A DNA stretch of 64,000 bases, taken from NCBI GenBank assembly GCA_025531455.1, contig JAMYHL010000002.1:1302001-1366000 (forward strand). The letters are read 5' to 3'. Positions 40,185 to 49,587 of the stretch are shown here, in pieces; position 1 is the stretch's first letter; every line of letters begins with the position of its first letter. The notes under the pieces were generated by a model that saw nothing but the letters and a program-made list of their open reading frames with translations, ran no database searches and was not told the DNA's origin. Made by a program: the position numbers and the translations under genes. The stretch is from Apiotrichum sp. Y4204 (lineage: Eukaryota > Basidiomycota > Tremellomycetes > Trichosporonales > Trichosporonaceae).

Positions 40185-41313
40185 ATGGTTTCCGCCATCA
40201 TTTCCCCCTCGGTCCTTGCCGTGCGTGCAGCTGTTATTCCCTAAAGCGAGCTGACATCCCCAGTCGGACCTGTCAAACCTGAGCAGCGAGTGCAAGCGCA
40301 TGCTCGACAGCGGCGCCGACTGGTGCCATATGGGTACGTGAGGTGGGGAACTGGGCTGGGCACGTCGTAGCTGCTATCTGGTGTCCAAAACGTACCCTCT
40401 TACCAGAATATACAGTCAGCAGAAATCGAAGGCGGCCCAGTTGCCTTCCCCCAAGGTCCATATGCCCAGCGCTAACACCCAGATGTCATGGACGGGTACG
40501 CTTTAGCCCCGGCATGGGCACGGTCACTAATCTTCACGCCTTACTGACGGCAGCCACTTTGTGCCGAACATCACGATGGGCCCGCCGATCCTCACGCACG
40601 TCAACAAGAACGTGCCCGAGCTCTTCATGGACTGCCACATGATGGTGTCGAACCCAAAGCAGGTGGGTGGTGCCACGGGTCGGAGCGACGAGGTTGGAAG
40701 CAGGGTAGTAGCAGTTATGGGTCGGCCTCTGTTGGACTGTTGCATCAATGCCCCGTCATACACTCTGATCATGCCTTGTCGAAGACTCTATGCTCACCCA
40801 ACAGTGGGTCCCTGATGTCGCAAAGGCCGGCGGCAAGCTCTACACCTTCCACTACGAGGCGACCTGTGAGTGCTACGGAGCTACTAACACTCTTGTCAAC
40901 CAAACTGGGCGGCACTGACGGCAGCGGGACCGGAGGATGCGCAGGAGACAATCGACCTGATTCACTCGCACGGCATGCTGGCAGGCCTGGCGATTTCCCC
41001 CGACACTCCCAGCAAGGTGATCACTGATGCGCTCGGCAACGCCGCCGACCTGCTTCTTGTCATGACCGTGCGCCCGGGCTTCGGCGGGCAGAAGTTTATG
41101 GCCGAGTGCCTGTCAAAGGTGACTGAGCTGCGTGAGCGGTTCCCGGAGAAGAACATCCAGGTCGACGGCGGCGTCGGATCCGGTAACGCGTGCCAGTGCG
41201 CCAAGGCGGGCTCCAACGTCCTCGTTGCGGGCTCGGCCGTCTTTGGAAGCAACGACCCGCCCAAGACCATCGACGAGATGAGGACGGCCGTCAACGCCGA
41301 GTTCGCAAAGTAG
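40185..41313 (+). CDS. RPE1: Ribulose-phosphate 3-epimerase
   Basis: It interconverts ribulose 5-phosphate and xylulose 5-phosphate in the non-oxidative pentose phosphate pathway. Six exons (40185-40220, 40264-40333, 40483-40495, 40554-40662, 40805-40865, 40925-41313) sum to 678 nt, 225 aa, the usual length. The TIM-barrel motifs are intact: [32 protein letters not shown] with the catalytic Asp and metal-binding His, [29 protein letters not shown] with the second catalytic Asp, and GSAVFG. The residue before PGFGGQ is Arg, a variable position in the family. The third exon is only 13 nt and carries most of DVMDG. Confidence 0.95.
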
Positions 41314-41638
41314 AGATATGTACACATAGGGTGTGATGAGATGAAGATCTGGAGATGCTGGACAGGAAGACATATACACGCGGAGGAGAATTAGGGACAT
41401 CAAGTCGTCGGTCGTGTTCGAACGTCTTGTAAGAGTAGGGTCATAATGCCGTAGTGTCCGCTTGTTTGCGCGCCCTGGAGCCCAACACTCGCCAGACGCT
41501 AGCCAACTCTCGATGCCATCTTTCAGTTCGCGTTTCTTGGCCGCTCCCTCAATCTTCCCAACATGGCACCACGCTGTCAACAACTTCCCCTTCACAGCCC
41601 ACTCTCTGGCAGCGTTCAGCGATTCATCTAGCCTACGT
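41314..41638. other. Convergent spacer RPE1 / small membrane protein gene
   Basis: Shared 3' flank of two convergent genes; nothing else recognised. Confidence 0.55.
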
Positions 41639-42426
41639 CTACTCCTTGCGCACGCCAATCTCGGCCGCCTGTGGCGACCACTTCATCGACGGGATCGGCT
41701 TGGTCGGCGCAATGTGGCGTTCCTGTTTGTTAGCCACGGGTCCAAGATGATCAAATCTCCAAATGTCAAGTGAGTGCGCTGGGCATGTAATAGAATTTCC
41801 AGCCCACCTCCTGTACCCACCTCGTTGCGTGCCGAGACGCGCCAGACGCCGTAGGTCGCGAGCGCGATGCCCGCAACGCAGATGATCGTGTTCGACGCCC
41901 AGTTCGTGGGGCGCGTCCACCAGCCGCCTGTTGTTAGCGTACGTCCAGAGTGCGGGATGAGACAAGGGGGAAGGGCAGAGCAGATGAGGCGGTTAGAGAC
42001 ATCTGCATCGACGCCCACTGCCCGTCCTCTGTCGCGCAACGTACCGGATGGGGTCCAGACCTCCTTGGGGTAAGGGTAACGTGCCTGCCGTCAGCTCCGT
42101 GTGCATTGACTCCAAGTCGAGATGGGACTGGGGGTTGGGAGTTGGAGAGTTGGGGCGACGGATCGAGTGGAAAGTGGAGTGCGAGACGCCAGCTGCGTGT
42201 TCTCGGTACATGCGGCCGTACCGTATCCGCTCAATCTCGTCGGAATCTGGTGATCTCGCTCGCCGAGAAGCCCCGGTGCCCACCAGCACCGTCGATGACA
42301 GCGCCATCATCCTCTCTCGTTCCCGTTTCCCTCCCCGCTTCCCGCTTCGCCGAGTGCCTCGGAAGAAAGACTCACGCCGCCGCCCTGTGTATGTCAGCAC
42401 ACGCTCGGTGTCAGTTTACGCACCAT
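41639..42426 (-). CDS. Small conserved-looking single-pass membrane protein
   Basis: I do not recognise a named family. Five exons (42426-42424, 42384-42376, 42084-42045, 41927-41821, 41722-41639) sum to 243 nt, giving an 80-aa protein. It reads MGGGARYPYPKEVWTPSGG, then WWTRPTNWASN, one membrane segment (TIICVAGIALATYGVWRV), and a C-terminal tail RHIAPTKPIPSMKWSPQ. The small size, Trp-rich juxtamembrane part, single helix and PIPSMKW tail are reminiscent of small mitochondrial inner-membrane or respiratory-chain accessory proteins (inference). The first coding exon is the start codon alone (donor GTGCGT) and the second is 9 nt (three Gly codons, donor GTGAGT). An alternative start at 42310 (MMALSSTVLVGTG) stays in frame but needs a poor GTCTCG donor. 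Confidence 0.7.
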
Positions 42427-43414
42427 TGTTATTCGATGTGTGTGGGTGATGAGAGTGGTGGTGGTGGAGATCACTATCTTGAGCAGTGATCACGAGCGGG
42501 TCGAACTCAATGAACGACGGGAGCTGGGCAGAGTTGGTGGTGGGGGGCTTGCGGGCCTATCCTGCGCGGGCCTATTTCAACATTCCTGTTGACGTTGATT
42601 TATTCCATTTGGTGATCCATCAATGATCGATTAGCTATCGTTGTGCGCTTGCTGTAATCATACAATCCTAAACTCCTAATAAATCTTCTGCAGCTCTAAT
42701 ACAACACCAACTACACATCATGCATCGTTGGTGGACGGGCCATGCGGGCCATGCATCGTATGGACATTTGGGCGGCACGCTAGCACTAGAAACTTCAATG
42801 GCTTGGGCGTAGGGCAAATGCATTGATTGTTATCCAGAAACAGAGGGGTGTCTAGCAAAACGTCTATGCGTGCATATGGGTATGCGCTAGATCGCTAGAG
42901 CGTCCAGAAGAACCCTTTGGCAGATTGGCAGGTGGACAGGACACAAGATCCGCACGGGAGTTGAGATTGTTCATTGCCATCAACGCCATCACCGCCGACA
43001 TGCAGGACGGGACAACGGCGGACAAAAAGAAACTGGCCGGCGATGGCTGTAAATTGCTGTTGCATCTTGGGTGCCATCTTGCTCCTTACCCTCTCGGCCT
43101 CTGGGCCAGTACCGCAGCAATGCATACATTGTATTTCCTTCGCGGTGCAGTCTATTGGCTGACAGCTGGTGGCTCCCCTGGCTGGCGGGTGGTTCAGATG
43201 GTGACGTTTTTCCGCCTGGTGGTTGGTCGCTTTTCGGCGCAGCTTCGGAGGAGGTCGGGCAGCCGCACCCCTGCTGTGGGTGGGTTCCTCCTCGGCACTT
43301 GCACCCCCATATGTGCTGTAGGGGCCTGGTCGTATATAACTCCTACAAGACCTCGGCTGTCTAGTTTTTCCTCTTTTCCATCCCATCACACAAATCTAGT
43401 TTAATCTCTTAAAA
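42427..43414. promoter_or_regulatory. Divergent upstream region of cytochrome c and the small membrane protein
   Basis: No gene was found in these 988 bases. The cytochrome c side has an ATTGG (reverse CCAAT) at 43154-43158, the type of site bound by the HAP complex that controls respiratory genes in other fungi, and a TATA box. HAP control is inference from motif and gene identity. Confidence 0.45.
43333..43339 (+). promoter_or_regulatory. TATA box of the cytochrome c gene
   Basis: TATATAA lies 76 bp upstream of the cytochrome c start codon, a plausible distance for a highly expressed fungal gene. Confidence 0.6.
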
Positions 43415-44407
43415 ATGTCCTACACTCCCGGTGAGTATCCGCGCGTCAATGACTACCCGAGTCGCCTCGATGGCATGGGCATGGGCAGAAGCGACACAAC
43501 ACACGGGCCGACATCGTCGTCCACCGGCTCCCCTTTCGCCCAACTTTTTTCCTCCATTTTTTCCCCTTACGCCCTCTTTGGCTCCACCGCCATCGCATCG
43601 CATCTCGCCCATTCTGCCCGCCCATCGCCATTGACAGCGCGCTGCATCCCCCTGGGACAATACTAACATCCCCACAGGAGACGTCGCCAAGGGCGCTGGC
43701 CTTTTCAAGACCCGCTGCGCGCAGTGCCACACCCTCGAGGCCGGTGGCCCCCACAAGGTCGGCCCCAACCTCCACGGTCTCTTCGGCCGCAAGTCGGGCC
43801 AGGCTGAGGGCTTCTCCTACACCGCCGCCAACGTCAACAAGGGCGTCACTTGGGAGGGCCAGACCCTCTTCGAGGTGAGTCGCGAAGCGAGAGCGAACGG
43901 GACAGTATGAGCAACGAGCAACGGACAAGATAGTACCGCGCAGCGTCATGCCGGATCAAATGGAACATCGCCGGCGACGGATGCGCGGCGTAAAGATGCG
44001 AATTACGGGGCGATGCGCAGACGAGGCTGGGAATAGAAGACCGGGATGTGCGAGGCAGGCTCGGAACGCCCCACTGCCATCAGCTGCATCCCGCCCACTA
44101 CGTCACAAGGCGCCCATACTGCGGATGGCTCCGCTGGAGCTGGCACCTTCTACCACATTACGTCCTGCTCGTTGCCAAGCCGCTTGCTCGCTCCTCGCAC
44201 CCACTTTTCACATTACGCCAGTTACTCACACTGCACAGTACCTCGAGAACCCCAAGAAGTACATCCCCGGCACCAAGATGGCCTTCGCCGGCCTCAAGAA
44301 GGCCAAGGACCGCAACGACCTCATTGCGTACATGGACAAGGAGGTGAGTCGCGCGCGCCCGAGCTCTAATCTTGACAATGGACGACTAACCCCCGCAGTG
44401 CAAGTAA
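43415..44407 (+). CDS. CYC1: Cytochrome c
   Basis: Soluble intermembrane-space electron carrier between complexes III and IV. Four exons (43415-43430, 43678-43874, 44239-44343, 44399-44407) sum to 327 nt, 108 aa. The start is [18 protein letters not shown]. The haem attachment site is CAQCH, followed by [16 protein letters not shown], and the methionine ligand lies in [14 protein letters not shown]. The protein ends DKECK. The first coding exon is 16 nt and the last 9 nt (Cys-Lys-stop). Introns 1 and 2 are 247 and 364 nt, several times longer than most introns in this window. Confidence 0.98.
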
Positions 44408-45754
44408 GCGCGCCGACTAGGCAGATTCTGTTTTCTGTAGAATATGCAAACTTAGCCCCCTTATACTACTACCATTCTGATCATCCTGATTGATCGCGTT
44501 GCGCGTTGCTTGTTTTTTTGTTGCAGCTTGAGCACGGAACTGACGCACGAACTAACGGCGGGCACGGGCGGTGTTTGTCACTCATACTCACTCGGTATGT
44601 GCCCTGGCTCGTGTGCAAGGCGTTTAGGCGAGGTCGAGTGAGCGTCACGATCATTATCACTATCGCAGTACTACAGGACACGCGCACGGCGGCCGGCGCT
44701 GCAAGCAATACACGCAATGCATGCCTTATCGAGAACACAAAGCAAACCCCAGTATCAAACTTGGACGCACAACAAAGTCAAGCACTGCAGAGTACAGCAC
44801 CACAGAAACGCCCAGAACGGCAGAGCCTCGGCTAATAAGATTGCACCAATTTCTCCTCCCCAGGCGTGGCATAGGTCCCTCGTGGCCTCATAGTACTGCC
44901 ATGCTGCCAGACGCCGACCCCCGAGACCCCTGCCCTGCCCCTTTTCCCCTTCACGGAGCGTCCCGGTGCACGGCGGCATCCGTCCATCTCCGCCCCGTGA
45001 ACCGTGTCCGTCTCCGAACGGTTTGGCTTATGGCATTCGGATCCATTCGGATACACAATGAGTGGGACATACATGTGGTAGTTGTCATTATAATCGAGTC
45101 TTCGCCGGCCAAGAGTGCGCGCACATGTATTCAATGATTTATCTGTTATACAGAAGGGGTAATAACGTATAACATATAACGTATATAGTATGACCGCGTT
45201 GCACTTGTTTCTTGCTGTGGAGTGGGGGCCGGCCGGGACATTCGGATTTTGATCTCGAGAGGTTTTTGAAACGGTCGTTGTGGACGTTGTGTGTTGGTGC
45301 CTTTTTGGTGAGTGCCTGGGTCTATGTCCTGCCCTGGCTGTGATCCATGTCCCTAGTGCCGAGCCAGCCGAGATTTCGCCGGCGTCATGGCGCTGGTGGC
45401 ACATTGGCAGGTTAGAGTACTGTCAGAGGTCAGAGTGGTGCATACGTCACCTGATCCTCCAGGTGATCCAGCCTTGTCCACAAAACCCACCGCACCACAT
45501 GCTCCAGCGCTTCACGTTCTACTGGAATGCACCCGCTCTCAAGGTCTCCACAACTCTACTCGTAACATAACACAGTACAGAGACAGACGACGGCATGCGT
45601 GCGCTGGTGGAGGAAAAAGATGACCGAGAACGAAGGGAGATAAATGTCCACTGGCGACGTACATGGGCGACCGAAACCCCGCCCGAGCTGTATGGGGTAA
45701 AGGTATTATAGTGGGCTACACCTTTTGTATGCTGGGTTCCGACGTGCGCGGCGG
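44408..45754. other. Convergent spacer cytochrome c / LAMMER kinase
   Basis: 1.35 kb between two convergent stop codons, with no supported gene on either strand. An A/T-rich patch (about 45130-45195, with repeats of ATAACGTATA) stands out. Confidence 0.55.
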
Positions 45755-48700
45755 TCATGTCGGCTCGGGAATGTGTGCCTTCAAGTAGGCGTGATCAAGA
45801 GCCTTGTCAACCGTGATGCGCGTTTCAGGATCAAAGTCGAGGAGCTGTACAACGAGGTCAAGGAAGAGCTTATTCGTATTGCTTGTCGGCGGAATGATAT
45901 CCCTCAAAGACTTGAGACCTTTGACAAACTTGCGCGAGTCTTTGCGTGTCTCGGGGTTGGGAAAGTCAATCTTGTTGCCCTTGAAGAACTCTGGCTTCTT
46001 CACCCTAAATGTCAGCTTGGGAACAGACAGTCGTCACTCACCGGCCCCGCTCAATCATTCGCGGTGGCATGCGCCCCATCACAATCTCCATCATGGCTAG
46101 ATGCTCAAGATTGTCGTGTGTCTGGAAGAGGGCGTCGCCAGTGAAAAATTCCACAAGGATGCACCCGATCGAAAACATGTCGCACGGATACGACCACGAT
46201 AGACCTGAACACGAATCAGCACAGACCTCTCGCGCAGCAAGACGATACCGGCCCATGCCCTGATCAGCTACTTACCGAGTATGATCTCTGGTGCACGGTA
46301 GTGCCGTGTGCTCACAACCGAGGAATGATACTCGTTCTCAAACGTTGCAGAGCCAAAGTCGATTAGCCGAATGTCCGTATCTCTGAGAATCGACTTTGAC
46401 CGTGCTCCACGCTGTCGCGGCCCTTTCAGCCAGGAGTCATTCTTAACCAGAAGAATGTTCTCAGGCTTGAGGTCCGTGTGGACCAGCTTGAGCGAATGGA
46501 TGACTATTGTTAGCATTGCCGTGATAGGGCGTGGATTCTCTGTGTGGGCGTCCACTCACACTTTACGCTGTTTAACAACGTCCTTGTAAAGTCCTGAATG
46601 TGCCGATCTGGGAACGGTTCAAAGTTGTTCTGCTTGAGAAAGTCGAAGACACTCATGCCGTAGAGTTCGGACACAAGACACGGGTGGTTGCGGAAGTCGA
46701 AGTACTCGGTGAGGTGAATGCACTTGTACTTGTTGTCGGGATCATTCTTCTTGAGAGTCTCAAGCACGCGGATCTCAATCTTGCTCGCGTCACGGTACTT
46801 TTGTACCGCACGAATGACTTTGATGGCGACCTTCCTCCGCGACTCGATGTGTCGCGCTTCCACAACCTTTCCGAACGTGCCCTGGCCCAATAGTCGAACA
46901 ATCTTATCTGCACAGTCAGCGCGTTTCTACTCATAGGAATAGCTTCTCTACTCACAGCGTCCGCCGATGATATCATCAGGTTTCACAATGTAGTGACCCT
47001 CGGCGTCGTCGCAAGACGGTGGTGCAGCCGGTGCTTTTGCAGGCTGGGTGGGTGCTGGAGGGACGGCAGGAACCATGCGGTGGCCGGCTGGTGGAAGTCT
47101 CTTGGACTTGTTGTGGTCGTCCTCAATCTTGCGCTTCTTTGCGCCACCATTTGTGTGCCCATTAGCCCATTTTGCGTCGGAGACGGCGGCAGCGGCGGCG
47201 GCGACTGCAGCACGTGTGCGCTTCTTCGGGATAGGACTGGCACTGTCCTGGATCACAATGATCTCCTTGGGCTGTCCCACAGAGTCGTACGTGTGTTCCG
47301 TAGTCCATCCGTTACCTTTGCTGCTGGACACACCAGAGCCGACAACGCGGCGCGAGCTGCGCGTCGATGACACCGTGGTTTGCGGCGTGCTGGTGTATGT
47401 TGCCACCGACTCGCCGGCCTTTTTGCGGGGCGGCATTTCGTCGCGAGGGGCGGGGGAAGCCGAGTAATTGAACCTTAGAGGAGGAGGAATGCGGAGGGGC
47501 GAGTTGCGGTGCTTGGGACCGGCAAGAAGTGGTGGGGCTGAGAGGTAGGCTGGTGAGTGGGGGACACCGGATGGATGTTTGGAAGAAGATTGTGAGGGGC
47601 CAAGTGTGGATGATGTTGCGTACTCGGGGCGCGGCGCATGCGCCGGGTTGTAGTTGCGGTAAGGCGGTCGCGGTTGATCACCGACCGGAGATGCAATATA
47701 CGAACGCGAGTATTCGTCGTCGCGCTCAATGTGAGAGGGGATGTGGGGTGGCCAAGGATGGCTAGGGTAGATTGCGGTGAGAGGGGGGTGGGGAGAACGG
47801 AGTGCGCGGTCGTCGAGGCCAATGGATGAGGAAGCAGACGACGAGGAAGGTGGGCCCGAGCCGGCGTAGGGGGGCGCCAGGTGCGAGCTGCGCCGTGCAA
47901 AGCTTCCACCACCAGGGAAGACAGGTGAGCCTGGGCGTGGACCTGCGCTGCGCGGAGGCTGTGACAGCGCGGCGGAGCCGGATCCAAGCTGGGGAAACGG
48001 AGATGGATGGGTGGACTGTAGTGGCGCGGTTTGCGGATGCTGGTCGCTAAAGCGTGCGCTCGAGTACGGGGGAATGGAGATGGCCGGTGGTGCGCGCTGG
48101 TGCGCGCGTGATGACGCGAGTGACGGCGGCGGAGGAAGATAAGAGTGAGATTGTTGCTGCTGCTGCTGCTGCGGGTGGTGAGAGATGGAGGAAGGTGAAG
48201 GCAGGGGGTGGGATGAGAGGGACGACGTGGTTGCTACTGGGGAGGAGACGGATGGCACAGATAAACGACGGAGCGGAGGTGGCCCGGAGTGCAGCAGGTC
48301 GCGGCGTGGATGCGAGTCGCCGGCCTGAGGATTATCCTCGTAGGATGCGGTGTCGTGCGTGGTCCTGGTCGACGTCGTGGTGATGGCGTCGCGAGAGTCG
48401 CGACGACTGCCTGGTGGGGGTCGATGTTCCCGGTATTCTCGCACCTGCGGGTCGTAATACTCGCGATCACGATCACGATCACGTTCTCGTTCTCGTTCTC
48501 GTTCACGTTCCCAGTCTCGTTCTCGTTCTCGGTCACGCTCTCGTTCTCTTTCCCGCTCGTCGTCGTGCTCCCTTACGTCCTGTTCTCGATGGCGGTCGCG
48601 TCGATAGTGGTCGTACTCGTACTGGCCGTACTTGTCGTACCTATCGTACTCGTACGCGTCTGGAGGGACCAAACTGTCCTGGTCCCGTATCTTGTCAACT

Positions 48701-49587
48701 TGCGAATGCAATGCTTGCGGGCTGGCAAGCTCGATGGCGTTCTCCCGCGGATGGCTCGCGTAAGGAGACAGCGAGTGGGAGTGAGAATGTGAGTGCGAAT
48801 GCGGGTGCGAGCGCGCAGATAGATGGGGGCGATAATGACCCTGGGGATGAGAAGATGCAGATGACAGGCCCGCAGACGATGATGACAACGGTGGCTGGCC
48901 AGGCTGCGCTGTAGCGGATGCAGTCTGAATCGGTGGCAAGGGTGCAAAGGATGCAGAGGATGCCGATGTCGATGTGGATGCGGGTGCGGATGCGGATGCG
49001 GATGTGGATGGATTGGTAGTGTTGAGTGTTGTAAGAGTATTGTTTGGCGCCCTTGACTGCGCGTCTGTTGATGCCGAATTGTGATTGTAATGTCTTGAAC
49101 TACTATGCGATGGACGCGCGGATGCAGACGCACGTTGCTGTGATGATGACGGATAGCGGTAAGGGTGGTAAAATGACGATGAGGACGGGTTATAGAGGAC
49201 GGAGGATGAGGACGAGGATGAGGATGCGTGTGGTGGTGGTGGTGGTTGTGGTGCCGATGGTGCAGGTGCAGGTGCTGCTGTCGTTTTGGCAGGGCTGCTG
49301 CTGGTACTGCTGGTGGTGGTTCTGAGAGGTCTGCCAGGAGGTGGTGGTGCTCTGGCAGTAGCGCTACTAATAGCAGTACTACTACTACTACTACTACTAC
49401 TAGTAGGAGCACCACTACTACTACTGCTTAATGCCGTTGCCTGGTAGTACTTGTTTGCTGCGGCACGGGTGTTGTGTGCGGGAGATGCGTTTGCCGCTGC
49501 CGATGTTAATTGTTTGGTGTCCTTGAGAGATAATGGAGCTGCTGCACTGGTGGTGGTGGAAGTACGATGCGAGTACTGTCCCTCCAT
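45755..49587 (-). CDS. LAMMER/CLK-type dual-specificity protein kinase
   Basis: Kinases of this family (Lkh1/Kns1/CLK) phosphorylate SR-type splicing factors and other nuclear targets. The start chosen is ATG 49587 ([16 protein letters not shown]). About 880 residues of Ser/Pro/His-rich low complexity precede the kinase in a single exon to ~46955, with polySer, polyGln and Arg-Glu repeats. The kinase domain is in shorter exons: Gly loop [15 protein letters not shown] lysine in KVAIKVI, catalytic loop [14 protein letters not shown] in [18 protein letters not shown] activation segment, and the signature [11 protein letters not shown], where LAMMEI replaces LAMMER. It ends [14 protein letters not shown]. 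The reading frame stays open upstream to an ATG at 50139, but a good donor/acceptor pair (49722 to 49635) suggests a leader intron there. Confidence 0.93.
48151..48172 (-). repeat. CTG/CAG repeat encoding polyglutamine in the kinase N terminus
   Basis: About seven CTG units on the plus strand (CAG on the coding strand) give a run of seven Gln residues. This is a slippage-prone trinucleotide tract inside the LAMMER-kinase exon. Confidence 0.85.
48461..48560 (-). repeat. Arg-Glu / Arg-Asp hexamer repeat in the kinase N terminus
   Basis: Reiterated 6-nt units (GTTCTC, then GATCAC, on the plus strand) encode alternating Arg-Glu and Arg-Asp on the coding strand. Such dipeptides are typical of nuclear-speckle proteins and fit the kinase's likely splicing role (inference). 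Confidence 0.8.
49377..49401 (-). repeat. (ACT)n trinucleotide repeat encoding polyserine
   Basis: About eight ACT units on the plus strand (AGT on the coding strand) encode part of a polyserine run near the kinase N terminus. Confidence 0.85.

Noticed and set aside
42895..43389. Overlapping open frames on both strands upstream of cytochrome c
   Set aside because: They lie in the promoter with CCAAT-like and TATA elements and show no protein-like conservation or splicing.
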